The notes under the pieces: model-generated
What the model saw: only the letters and a program-made list of their open reading frames with translations
The model's database searches: none
What the model was told of the DNA's origin: nothing
In this document: in pieces, positions 48,011 to 58,776 of the stretch
Position numbering within the stretch: the first letter of the stretch is position 1
Layout of the letters: each line of letters starts with the position of its first letter
NCBI RefSeq assembly: GCF_029867415.1
Contig: NC_081185.1
Location: forward strand, 78,465,553-78,529,552
Source of the DNA: Vicia villosa
Taxonomy: Eukaryota > Streptophyta > Magnoliopsida > Fabales > Fabaceae
DNA length: 64,000 bases
Reading direction: 5' to 3'
Made by a program: the position numbers and the translations under genes

Positions 48011-49377
48011 ACTAAAGGAAATAATAAATTATTTATCTTAAAATTAAAAATTTTAATATATTTTTTATAAAAAAACTGATATCCGACTAAAATTCATGGA
48101 TATCTAAAAATTTACTATAAAATTAGAGTCTAAGGCACAAGTTTACAAAACTCAAAATTTAAAATTTATTATTGAATATAATATAAAAAAAAGTCTTTTA
48201 TATTTTGTTTAATTAATATTCTAAGATCACAAGTTAGAATTAACAAAAATATTATAAAAAAAGACATTTATAATGAGATTGAAAGAATTTTGTTCCTGCT
48301 GGTAAAAGATTTAAAGAATATTTAACTACACATAAACTTTAAAAACAATAAAAAAATGAAGTTATTTATTACATGTATATTCATATTTATTTTTCAAATG
48401 AAATTGCTATTATATTTATTTAAATATTTACTTATTTTATGTTATTGGATTTTCAAAATCGAACCGTCCTAATAGAAAATCATAAAATCGAATCAAACCA
48501 AACCGAAACTGCAAAATTCGCATTTGGTTAGATGTGTTTGAGTCTAGAAAAATCACGTGGTTCGGTTTGATTTGCAGTTTGTATTTTGTTACAAACATTA
48601 TCAACCAGTATATATTTTTTTAATTTTTTTTAGAAAAATCAACTATGTGTATATTTTTTCTATGATATTTATTTTAATTTATATATCATAAAAAATTAAA
48701 ATGTTATTCATTTATAAATATTATTTTGACAAAATATATATTATCATATTATTTATATAATATTTATTTACAAGTTTAATTTCATGTATATAATTTTTGA
48801 GACCTAAGATAAAATTATAAGGGCATTTTTACGTATCAAATTATATTGCTTGAGTTCACCTTCTCAATCTGATAGGACATTGTCCTACTTGTTGGGTGAA
48901 TGAGATTCTTGTTGAAGTTGCGTCTTTAAAAATTATATTATTATTTCAATATTAAATATCAACAGCATGTATGCAGAAAAAATCATATTAGTATAGACAT
49001 ATTAAAAGCTTTCATTATTCCCTTTTTATTAAGTGAATAAGTTCAACTGTAAAGTTGTTATGTTTTTAGTTGACTGCCTTGGTTGAGATGAAGTAGAGAT
49101 CATCTTCATTTCTTACAAAATAGGATATTTCTATTAAAAAAAAGACTACTTGTATATTTTGAGCATATCTTAAATATTAAGAGAACCATAAATTAAATTC
49201 TAAAGTAAATTATAAACGTGCAAAAATTATTAACATATGAATAAAACTATACTTTAGATGTAACAGAATTATTTTTAAACTTAAGTAATGTCTTCAATAG
49301 TACTCATAAATTCCTTCATAACAATTTGACAATTAATATAACACCTTTGGACACTCCAAGTCAGTATTGCAGGGACA
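48011..49377. other. AT-rich intergenic DNA
   Basis: No gene. It contains a unit related to the F-box upstream repeats (48060-48180) and an inverted repeat around 48470-48590, where an AATCAAACCAAACCGAAACTG arm meets a GGTTCGGTTTGATTTGCAGTTT-like arm, suggesting a small foldback element. Confidence 0.45.
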
Positions 49378-50660
49378 ATATTTATAAGTTTTAATGATAA
49401 CATGAGTATGTTTGTATGAACAATTTTGTTATACTAACGTTTGTTATATTGAGTACTTAACAAACATGTTTTGATTCTGATAAAAAGGCGTGGCCAAAAC
49501 ATCAAAAGCTACCAAGTTATCTTTCCGCACTACACAGGTTTTGATTAACAGTAGCACAGCTTCAGAAACATCTGAAGTCATTACTCTGTTATGAAGTCTG
49601 AAGAAACCATTCTAAAGACCAATTGCTGAAGACTCTGAAGACATGGTTCTGAAGACTCTGAACACTTGAAGTTTTAAAGACTCAAGTTTTTGAAGACAGA
49701 TGGTTCTGAAGACCAAGTGCTGAAGACTCTGAAGACGTGGTTCAGAAGACTTAAAGCTCTAAAGATCCAAAGCTTATTTTCTTTTCTTCCAACTCATGTT
49801 GTAAGCCTCTGAAGTTCAAGAAGAATAGAAGGAAATGTTATGTAGTACGAGGTACAAGGTACAGACGAATGTTTCGTTCCACTACCAAGAAAGGACGGGC
49901 GTTGTGTACTATATATCTTATCTCCCATTTCGTTCAGGCCACCAATTTTCTGGAAGTTTCAGGACTGCCCTCCAACGGATATATTATTATATTAACTATA
50001 TAAAGGGATTGAAGACTAAAGAGAAAGTTGTCATTCACGATCATATCCATTATGAGAAGACTGCTCGTAGCTTTGTACTCTTAGTCTAGTTTTGATATAT
50101 ATCGTTTACATTCAGTTTATGTAGAAGCACTTATATTGTAAACAAACTATGATTGAAACTGTTGTTTGATTTTGCCTCATGAGACCTGAATGGTAGTAGT
50201 CTTGGGAAGTTTAGGACTAGTGAGTCTTAAAGGTTGTTAGTCACAAGCGGTTTCTTGTGCAGGATTAGTCACTTGCGGGTAGCTTGTGCAGGGTTAGTCA
50301 CAGGTGGTTGCTTGAGTAGGGTTCGTCGTTTGCGGGTAGCTTGTGCATTTTAGTTAGTCACTTGTGGTTGCTTGTGCAGTGTTAGTCACCGACGGTTTTC
50401 CTGTGCAATTGTAATCAGTTTGGTTAGTGGATTAAGAACTCGATTGAGAGAGGCAAGATCACCTTGGTGGGTGGACTAGACTAGCTTGGTAATTTCTCAA
50501 GTGAACTAGTATAAACATATTGTCTTATTTCCTTCTTGCAATCTATAGTTATTATCAAGAGTAAAGAGTTTGTGTTTTTAAAGAGGGGAGTTGTTTTCAA
50601 TCAAGTTTTGTTTGTTAAAAACCTATTTAAACCCCCCTTCTAGTGTTTTTCATGCCTTCA
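49378..50660 (+). repeat. 5' LTR of the third Copia element
   Basis: It ends CCTTCA directly before the primer-binding site. A TATA-like CTATATAAAGG lies near 50000. The left end is a guess from a TG next to GGGACAATA. The frame at 49835-50089 within the LTR has no recognised domain. Confidence 0.6.
50237..50410. repeat. Tandem ~28-bp repeats inside the LTR
   Basis: About six copies of a unit like TTAGTCACTTGCGGGTAGC + TTGTGCAGG, with variants TTAGTCACAGGTGGTTGC and TTAGTCACCGACGG. Same relative position as tandem repeats in the other two Sirevirus-type LTRs. Confidence 0.8.
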
Positions 50661-50662
50661 GT

Positions 50663-50674
50663 TGGCATCAGAGC
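50663..50674 (+). other. Primer-binding site, one mismatch
   Basis: TGGCATCAGAGC, matching the initiator tRNA-Met site TGGTATCAGAGC except for one base, two bases after the LTR end. Confidence 0.75.
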
Positions 50675-50685
50675 TCCGATTCTGA

Positions 50686-51237
50686 GTGGTGATAAAGAGT
50701 TTGAATATTTATCAGGAACTTAACAGTGTTCAGTACCGATCTAGATTGTGTGAAAAAACAATTGCTACTTCTACAAAAACTCCTACCATCAATGTTACTG
50801 TTGTAAATAACGATAGAGAGCGCTATAGTGCTAAACCTCCTATGTTTGATGGAGAAAAGTTAGAATATTGGAAGGATAAAATTGAAACGTATTTCATGGA
50901 ATTTGATATTGATCTTTGGGATCTGGTAGTTGATGGTTACAAATATCTACTAGATGTGTAAATGGTGTCAAAATTACAAGAAGTGCAATGACAGATGACC
51001 AAAAGAAAGCTTACAAGAATCATTTCAAAGCTAGGTCTATTTTGTTATCTGCTATTTCTCATGTTGAGTACGAGAAGATCACTAATAAAGAGACTGCTAA
51101 GTCCATATTTGATTCTCTCAAAATGACTAATGAAGGCAACACTCAAGTTAAGGAGACAAAGGCTTTTTCCCTAATCCAAAAGTATGAAGCCTTCAAGATG
51201 GAAGAATATGAATCTGTGGAAATGATGTTTTCAAGAT
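50686..51237 (+). pseudogene. gag N-terminal relic of the third Copia
   Basis: The frame contains RYSAKPPMFDGEKLEYW and DLWDLVVDGYK, typical SIRE-type capsid starts, then a stop at 50959-50961 and a frame change. The second part (50988-51237) has IFDSLKMTNEGN and EMMFSRF. Homology stops in mid-domain at the junction with helicase sequence. It shows what the Sirevirus at 3289 has lost, since that copy begins only at the DLW motif. Confidence 0.8.
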
Positions 51238-51450
51238 TCCTAATCGGTCTTTAAGATTGTGCAATGGCACCAGATTTATAATTACAAAAATGGAATGGTA
51301 TGTGTTTGAAAGAAAAATTATATCTGGTAGCTATAGTGAGAAATTTTTTATTCCAAGGTTATCACTGACTCCTTCCATAAAAGACTTTCTTTCAAATTTC
51401 AACGTCGACAATTTTCATTGAGTCTTTCATTCACTATGACTATCAACAAG
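51238..51450 (+). pseudogene. Helitron helicase C-terminal relic, second copy
   Basis: It opens with LRLCNGTRLIITKM (near 51254), then IPRLSLTPS and broken-frame remnants of the F.FQRRQF and FTMTINK segments. Homologous to 37150-37360, and followed by the same GGTTATGAAATTAAG segment in both places. The junction with Copia gag is at about 51237. Confidence 0.7.
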
Positions 51451-52130
51451 CATGGTTATGAAATTAAGTAAGTTTAATTAAAATCAAGATAACCAGAGTC
51501 TCTCCTGCAAGCACAGACAAAATAATGAGATTCTATAACAAGGTAAAAACAAAACAAGTCTTACTGCATAGTTACATACAATCATCCAAACAATGAGTTT
51601 AATATATTGCAACTTAGAACATCTTTAACAAAGTTGCATGACAAAATATTAAAAGAAGTTATTCATTTATCCATATAATATTAAAAGAAAGACAACCATT
51701 ATAGACACACACATCTCTCTGCTATGTAATCAACTTCAATCAATGAAATCATTCTCTCACTTTGACATTATATGAATTCCTCTTTTTCTCGGCACTTCTT
51801 AATCCCTAATAGTAAAATATGAAAAGTAAAAGAAACAATGATTGCAAAATTATCTTTTAGAGGCAGAAAGTATTGTGTAAGAGCTGTATCATGCTTGTAG
51901 ACCCTAACCTAATTCATAGTTACATCAATACCATTCATTCAAAGGGCTTCTAAAAAACATCCAGTTAGCGCAACCCCCATATAATTTAAAGCACTAGTAA
52001 ATAATGCAGAAAAACATATGGACATGGCCAAGTCCTAAATCGTCTAACAACAAATTATTTTACACAGTATACAGATCTTGTGACATAATTACCAATAATA
52101 ATCTAAACAGTAAATTTAGTATATTGCAAC
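51451..52130. repeat. Duplicated flank (left part of the gene 4 module)
   Basis: Non-coding and homologous to 37960-38870 with several small deletions. No gene is seen. Confidence 0.6.
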
Positions 52131-53110
52131 GTTTTTTTGGGATTGGTGAGGGCCGAAGACCGCAAAGGAAGAGAGTTACACAGTCCTCATAGAGGAACTC
52201 CCAAGTTTATCCACTACATAATGAACCACGACATCTTGAGGGCAATTATTAAAACTACTTCCCATTTTAGGAAGAGAGTTCGCACTGCAATTCGCCTCTC
52301 GATACACATGAAAAATGCAAAACTCCAACACTTTTTGAAGCTCCCTTATGATAAGCCGGAGTAAAGCCGTACCTGCTCCCAAGCTTTGCTTCTCTTGAAC
52401 TAAGGCATTATAGATCTCCTATGAATTAGTTTGCACTTCCACCTTCGTGATTCCCTTGCTCTGAACCATTCTAATGCCTTCAAAGATTCCCCATAGATCA
52501 GCTACTACAGAAGGACAATTACCAAGCATCTTAGTGAATCCCTGAATCCAAGTGCCATCATTGCTCCTAATTAAGCCTCCACAGCTTGCCAAGCCAGCAT
52601 AATTTACCGAGCCATCCGTTTTGAAAGTTGTCCAGTCACCACTAGCAGGACTCCAATGAACTTGCTTCACCTCTTTGTTCCTTGCTGCAATCTTGTTGTT
52701 CAGCTCATAGCTCCTAAAGTAATACTGCTCCTTATCCTCAATATCTTTTGCTAAGTTATGTGGCATGACATAATCATCCACATACATTCTTTGGTTTCTC
52801 CAATACTAAAGCGAGTGACAAGTTATAGCCCACAAAGCCTTCCAATTACCACTCTTGTTATTGCTGATGTCCCTAATCATATAGAAATCCATCTACTATT
52901 GCAATTGCAGTCTAAAGAAAATAGCCCAGGGATTTTTGTCAACTATCCTCAACCATTCCTGTCTGCTTATGTTACAGTCTCTCAGAACATGTAAAATTGT
53001 TTCATCATAAACCAGCAAATTATAAAGCACAAAGTTGCTACACTGCATATGTTTCCAAAGAAACCTAAAGTTCAACATCAGAAGGCCATAATGTGTTCAA
53101 CAAAATAAGT
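52131..53110 (-). pseudogene. LINE 3' part: zinc finger and RNase H relic
   Basis: A minus-strand, 5'-truncated L1-type LINE. A T-run at 52131-52138 is its poly(A), preceded in element order by the GGTCTTCGGCCCTCACC tail common in plant L1 ends. The frame 53078-52896 contains DETILHVLRDC, the zf-RVT-like region. The frame 52787-52419 holds the RNase H start (TDGSVNYAGLASCGG). The frame 52382-52176 gives the RNase H end (FHVYREANCSANSL). The frames are broken by stops. It is the fuller version of the relic at 38881-39490. Confidence 0.7.
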
Positions 53111-53954
53111 ATTATAACTGATGAAATTATCCATAGTTCCATTAAGCCTCATCCTTTTTCTTCCAAGCACTCCACCATGTTCTATCAATAGCACCAGATG
53201 TGCTTGAACTCGGGGTTGTCAATCTATAAATCAAAATGACTCCAGTTAAACAAGAGAGTGAAAAATAAAAACAGGAAAATAGAACAAAAGTACAAAGGAA
53301 AATAAATGAATGCATAGATCTCAAAAGTACATCTATTTATTTTGTTGAAAAACAAAATATTAGCTTCAATCAAGATGCCACGGGTGACACGAGGTTATAA
53401 TACAAAAAAATAGATTCTATACAAATATCATTATCAAGTAAAGAAATAAAATAATAATGCCTCTGGTGGCATTAGCATGGATATCGAATTGAGACAAGAA
53501 TATCTAATTTCAAAACATAGATTTATGCTGAAAATATACATAGAGACGAGTGTTCTAAGCAGGGAAAATATATATGCTTAAAATATATATCTACAGATAT
53601 AATGAATCTATTCAAATTTGCTATGTATTACTTTCCAAAATAGGATTATTTCATGCTTAAGCTTTGTTTAAAATGTTTTCAATACCAACCCTATAAAGAA
53701 TATCCAAGAGAGGATTAATGTCTACATGGGAGATACATCTTCTAGCTACTCATCTTCAAAGAAAATGCATCTGCTAGCTTATATTAAACATAAAAACAAA
53801 ACAAATTCATTTGATTAGTAATCATTCAACAATCAAATCAAAGTAATCATAAGAAAATAATCACACAATATATACAACATACACATATTAACATAAATTC
53901 AATCAAGTAATTTTTCAAACAGAAACTCACATTCTACGAACTGAAACCAAACTC
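53111..53954. other. 3' flank of F-box gene 4
   Basis: Non-coding and homologous to the flanks of genes 1 and 2, with a single copy of the 70-bp unit at ~53116-53185. It probably contains the gene 4 3' UTR. Confidence 0.5.
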
Positions 53955-55178
53955 TCAACTAACAGAAACCAAACTTTCAACATAATCCTTGCAAAAGGCC
54001 CACCGCGGTTTATTGGTAACTATCTCTACTCTATTATTCGTCCAATCATAAATAATAGCTAGCAGGTCTCGCTTGTTTGCCAATACCAAAGTATTCTTAT
54101 CCTGAGAAATGTGCAACGGCAACCAGCATCCAATGTGTTGAAGATTTTGATAATTAATTCTATAGAGTTGAATCCAAGACTCTCCAACCCCAAACTCCTT
54201 CATCTGCCATATAACCAAACAAGTTTGTTTGAAATCATGACAAAAACAAAGAGAGTCCGTCAACACAGAAATAGTCGGCTCAATAAGCGGCACTTCTTCT
54301 AAACCATGAGGCGGCATTAACTCCACGTGTCTCTCAGCACCCAGATCAAGTGAAATGATCACAAATTGATCAAGAGCAATATCATTACTATGATAAAACC
54401 TATCAGCGGAGTAACAATTCCGCAGCGCCAGCCAATTAAGACTACCATTCAAATAAGCACCATGATTCTCACTCGGAAGAGTTAACCGGAGAGGACCAAC
54501 TGGAAAATCTTGAATATCTCTCCAAACATTATCAGCCACACTAAAAACTCTCACCTCTGTTCTCAATTGAGTTTCAGTTTCAGTGTCACCAATTTCTTCG
54601 TCACCACCAATCACTCGTAAAGCGGCTACTTTATAATTATCAGTTAAACTATCATAACCAAATGCATATCTAGAGAAGAAATAACGATTCTTGCAATAAT
54701 CCTTAAAATGGCCTAATTTGTTAGATAAAGTATTTGTAGCTGGATTATAGAAATTGAGCCAGCAATCTCTATAGCTACCAGTGAAACTATCATAATGAGC
54801 AAAGCAGAGCAATCCGTTACAAGAACCAACCAACCAGTAATGAACAGTATCCAACAATGGATGGAAAGGCTTCTCCGGAATGGTGATCAGAGGATTGTCG
54901 AGAAAACCGTTGATAGGGAGAGTGACGAAACGGAAATCTGCTACGGAATTTCCAGAGACGAGTGTGAGTTGAGGGTTTCGAGCGGATCGACGGAGATGCA
55001 TTTTGATAAAGGTGGGATCGGAAATGAGGGCGTTGAAGAACTTACTCACGCATTTCATTTGAATGAGAGATTTGACGGGAAGGAGGGAGAGAACTTCCGC
55101 CATGAGTTCGTCGGGGAGGGTTGGTGGCGACGATGGCGAGCTGGGCGAACGACGAGTTTGAGAGGGAGGGAGATCCAT
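53955..55178 (-). CDS. F-box protein with F-box-associated domain (gene 4)
   Basis: 407 residues from MDLPPSQ (55176-55178). F-box at about 20-62 (LPDELMAEVLSLLPVKSL, CVSKFFNALISDPTF), then the F-box-associated region with GSCNGLLCF and FYNPATN. The C terminus keeps WAFCKDYVESLVSV but ends in Ser instead of Arg, because a ~23-bp duplication of the coding end (two copies of an AACTGAAACCAAACT/AACAGAAACCAAACT-type segment at 53939-53974) moves the stop. Intact and single-exon. Predicted SCF adaptor with unknown substrate. It is in the same module as gene 2 (LINE relic downstream, AT-rich repeat upstream). Confidence 0.88.
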   Translation of the reverse strand: MDLPPSQTRRSPSSPSSPPTLPDELMAEVLSLLPVKSLIQMKCVSKFFNALISDPTFIKMHLRRSARNPQLTLVSGNSVADFRFVTLPINGFLDNPLITIPEKPFHPLLDTVHYWLVGSCNGLLCFAHYDSFTGSYRDCWLNFYNPATNTLSNKLGHFKDYCKNRYFFSRYAFGYDSLTDNYKVAALRVIGGDEEIGDTETETQLRTEVRVFSVADNVWRDIQDFPVGPLRLTLPSENHGAYLNGSLNWLALRNCYSADRFYHSNDIALDQFVIISLDLGAERHVELMPPHGLEEVPLIEPTISVLTDSLCFCHDFKQTCLVIWQMKEFGVGESWIQLYRINYQNLQHIGCWLPLHISQDKNTLVLANKRDLLAIIYDWTNNRVEIVTNKPRWAFCKDYVESLVSVS

Positions 55179-55284
55179 TTTCGCGTGAGGGAACTGACGG
55201 AGTCAGAGACTTGATGGATTGAGAATTGGATAGCTGTACTGTGTTTGCTGTGCCTCTGACCACGTTTGTTTTTCTTTTTATAGT

Positions 55285-55790
55285 GAATTTAAAACATAAA
55301 AATAGTGTACGAGTGACATTGAGTTGAATTAAGTACATCTATCCATCTCAATTCATGGAGATTGCCATCTCATTTTTTACAGTCCTTCTTATCCTAAATA
55401 TAAAAAATTAATTTTTTAATATAATGTATTTAGAAAATAAATATATATAGTAGACATTAATTATTCAATAAATTTGTGATAAAGTTATAAATTAAATTAA
55501 AAAAAATGATAATTTAATTATTCTAAAATTAGAAATTTTAATATTTAGTTTAGAAATTATTTTAAAATTGGAAATTATTTTAGAATAAGAAATTATTTTA
55601 AAATTAGAAATTATTTTAAAATTAGAAATTCTTTTAAAATTAGAAATTCTTTTAAAATTAGAAATTCTTTTAAAATTAGAAATTATTTTAAAATTAAAAA
55701 TTATTTTAAAATTAGAAATTATTTTAAAATTAGAAATTATTTTAAAATTAGAAATTCTTTTAAAATTAGAAATTCTTAAAATAATTTAGG
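55285..55790. repeat. AT-rich block R1 with 18-bp tandem repeats
   Basis: It starts TTTAAAACATAAAAATAGTG about 110 bp upstream of F-box gene 4. From about 55555 it contains a dozen or more copies of an 18-bp unit (AAATTATTTTAAAATTAG). Further copies of the whole block are at 58777-59350 (R2) and, partly, 61262-61465 (R3). Confidence 0.8.
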
Positions 55791-56468
55791 AATAGTTTGC
55801 AAGTATACTTTAGGATATTCTAGCATGTTCCTTTATAGTATTTCTTTCTCATGTAACTATTTAATGCCTATATAATAGACTTCCGGTGACGTTATTGAGA
55901 CACAGTTTCAGCTTATGTCTCATATTCTCTTAATATTTTGTAATTTATATTTTCATGTTACATGTTGAATATGCTTTTTGAGGAGCATCTTAAAATGAAA
56001 TTTTATACTTTTAATATTTCTTTTATATAATTATGTACTTATATTTTCGTATATATCTTATAGCAGCTACACTTAATTATATATCATACATTATTTTGAT
56101 AATTTCATTATTATATAATTTAAATTGAAAATAAATTAATATTTAAAGTTTAAGGAAAAATATTATCCATATTTATTTTTAATAGAGTTTTACATCACAA
56201 TTTTTAAAAATATTGATTGCATTAACATAATCAACCTAATAATTTTTTTTATTAATGAGACTAATAATTACGTGGAGTAATTTAATTTAGATTACTTAAA
56301 TCTATGTTATAATACTAATTCCATCTATCTATAACAGTAGCTAACAAACTGGTGTGATCATAGCTTTATGATCTTAAATATATTTGAAACATTCATTTGT
56401 TTTAACTATAGACAATAATGTCATTATTTATGATTTAAAATATATGTTTAAAGTATTATGTTTTTTTT
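55791..56468. other. AT-rich intergenic DNA
   Basis: No gene or element end recognised. Confidence 0.4.
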
Positions 56469-56643
56469 AGGATTAAATAAGTTTTTGGTCCATATAAATA
56501 TTGTAGTTTCATTTTTAGTCCTCCTGACAACGGTTTTAGTTGGTTTTGACAACGGTTTTTTTTTAAAAACCGTTGCCTAAAGGTAGGGAGGGACTAAAGA
56601 TGAAAACTGCAATATTTATAGGAACCAAAAACTTATTTAACCT
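56469..56643. mobile_element. Foldback MITE, ~175 bp
   Basis: Terminal inverted repeats of about 58 bp. The left one begins TAGGATTAAATAAGTTTTTG and the right one is its imperfect complement ending in CAAAAACTTATTTAACCTA. The arms are followed inward by TTTTTAGTCC / GGACTAAAGA. The loop carries two ACAACGGTTT motifs. No coding capacity, and the flanks are T-rich, so the target duplication is ambiguous. Confidence 0.75.
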
Positions 56644-56720
56644 ATTTTTTTATTTTTCATTCTTATTACATTTTAGATTTAAATGCGCGTAACACATCAA
56701 TACTCGTACAAACATACAGC

Positions 56721-57285
56721 TATTCAGACCGGAATTAGTGCGGACTCACGGATTATTATATCTTTTATAGTTAAAGAAAGTAAAAGAAAATATATTTAAA
56801 GTAATGTATGAATCCAAACATGAGAAAAATATGTTATTTTTTAAGTAATTATGTTACTAATATTCTTATTTTAAATATATTTTTTATTTAAGATACAATT
56901 ATATGACGGAAAAATGAGTCAAAATATTAAATATTAAATATCAAAATATTGAATATTAACGGAAAATTACTAACCAAAATATTGAATATTAACAGGAACA
57001 TGAAGTTACTAATCAAAATATTGAATATTAACAGGAACATGAAGTTATTGATCAAAATATTGAATATTAACTGGAGCATGATGTGGCTGATCAAAAAATT
57101 GAATATTAACGGGAACATGAAGTTAGTGACCAAACTAATGACTATTAACGGAAACGTGAAGTTACTGATCAAACTATTGAATATTAACGGAAATATGAAG
57201 TTACTGATAAAAATATTGAATATTAACGGGAACATGAAGTTACTGATAAAAATATTGGATATTAACAGGAATATGAAATCAATAT
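56721..57285. repeat. Repeat unit 1: leader plus 39-bp minisatellite (about 9 units)
   Basis: A leader (56721-56940, starting TATTCAGACCGGAATTAG) precedes tandem 39-bp units of the type AACGGGAACATGAAGTTACT + GATCAAAATATTGAATATT from about 56944. Because 39 is a multiple of three, both strands stay open over long distances (56949-57308 plus, 57235-56927 minus). This is not evidence of a protein. Confidence 0.8.
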
Positions 57286-57290
57286 TCAGT

Positions 57291-58125
57291 TATTCAGACT
57301 GGAATTAGTCTGAATGCACGGATTATTATATTTTTTACAGTTAAAGGAAGTAAAAGAAAATATATTTAAAATAATATATGAATTCAAACATGAGAAAAAT
57401 TTGTTATTTTTTAATTAATTATGTTACTAATATTCTTATCTTAAATATATTTTTTATTTAAGATACAATTATACTGGGAACATGAGTCAAAATATTAAAT
57501 ATCAAAATATTGAATATTAACGGGAAGTTATTGATCAAAATATTGAATATTAACGGGAACATGAAATTACTGATCAAAATATTGAATATTAACAGAAACA
57601 TAAAGTTACTGATCAACATATTGAATATTAACGGGAACATGAAGTTACTGATCAAAATATTGAATATTAACGGGAATATGAAGTTACTGATCAAAATATT
57701 GAATATTAACGGAAATATGAAGTTACTGATCAAAATATTGAATATTAACGGGAATATGAAGTTACCGATCAAAATATTGAATATTAACGGGAACACGAAG
57801 TTACTGATCAAAATATTGAATATTAACGGGAGCATGATGTGGCTGATAAAAAATTGAATATTAACATGAACATAAAGTTAGTGATCAAACTATTGACTAT
57901 TAACGAAAACGTGAAGTTACTGATCAAACTATTGAATATTAACGGGAACATGAAGTTACTCATAAAAATATTGAATATTAACGGGAACATGAAATTACTG
58001 ATAAAAATATTAGATATTAACAGGAACATGAATTTACTGATCAAAATATTTAATATTAACGAGAACATGAATATATTGATCAAAATATTAAATATTAATG
58101 AAAACACGAAGTTAATGTATAAAAT
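57291..58125. repeat. Repeat unit 2: leader plus 39-bp minisatellite (about 17 units)
   Basis: A second copy of the leader (57291-57485) followed by an expanded array of the same 39-bp unit. The order of variant units near its right end (a unit with AGCATGATGTGGCTGAT, then GACTATTAACG, then GATATTAACAGG) repeats the order in unit 1, so the whole leader-plus-array was duplicated before expansion. Confidence 0.8.
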
Positions 58126-58735
58126 ATTTTTCAATTAATTATGCATTCAATTAACTTTTTTCAATAAGCATGAATAATGGTGACAATATAGCGTACCACA
58201 CCATTAGTCGTGCGAACTGCGAACACAAGGGGAAGACACCAGTACCGTGTGAGCGCACGGGTAGCCATACCCAATTTCGTGTAAACGCACAAGTTATTAT
58301 ATTTTTTGTACAATTAAAGAAAATAAAAATAAAATTAATGTATTAATCCAAAAGCGATATAAATGTTTTTTTAATTATTTATATATCGAATATTTTTATT
58401 TTGAAATTATTTTTAATTTAAGATACAAAATTATTTAAAATAATATATAAAAAATTAAAATTTATATTATTTACGTAAAACAATTTTTGTAAAATAATTT
58501 TATTTTTATTTATTTATTTTAAAATAACAAACTACATTTCTAAAAAAAATTGTTTTTCTTATTTACATTTTTTTAACTAATTTTTTTTCTCACATCATTC
58601 TAATTTCCAACATAATAACTTATGATATTTTTTTTAATTATTATTTACTAAACAACAATTCTAATATATATATTTCCGTCTATTTTTAATACAATGTTTT
58701 TGTCTTTATTTACAATTTTTTTTAAAAATAGTGCG
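58126..58735. other. AT-rich DNA with degenerate Helitron-end motifs
   Basis: No gene. Near 58231-58260 a degenerate ACCGTGTGAGCGCACGGGTA hairpin and a following CGTGTAAACGCAC segment resemble the Helitron end at 58748, suggesting older ends of the same family. Confidence 0.45.
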
Positions 58736-58747
58736 TAACACAGCGGG

Positions 58748-58776
58748 ACCCGTGCGAACGCACGGGTATCCACTAG
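58748..58776 (+). mobile_element. Helitron 3' terminus
   Basis: A perfect hairpin, stem ACCCGTGCG (58748-58756), loop AA, stem CGCACGGGT (58759-58767), followed by five bases and CTAG at 58773-58776, then T. The structure matches the Helitron 3' end at 19536-19567. The matching 5' TC end was not identified; the element probably covers part or all of the minisatellite region to the left. Confidence 0.75.

Larger units (their letters stand above)
49378..51237 (+). mobile_element. Third Sirevirus-type Copia, 5' LTR and partial gag
   Basis: An LTR of about 1.28 kb is followed by a primer-binding site and the first part of gag, then the element stops at 51237, where Helitron helicase sequence begins. 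The LTR end (CCCCCCTTCTAGTGTTTTTC...CCTTCA) closely matches the end of the Sirevirus LTR at 14739. No 3' half is present. Confidence 0.75.

Noticed and set aside
56944..58120. CRISPR-like array
   Set aside because: Units are directly adjacent with no unique spacers, and the genome is a plant genome. It is a minisatellite.
56927..58138. Long frames on both strands through the 39-bp arrays
   Set aside because: The period is a multiple of three, so any open unit stays open. No start context, no non-repeat domain.
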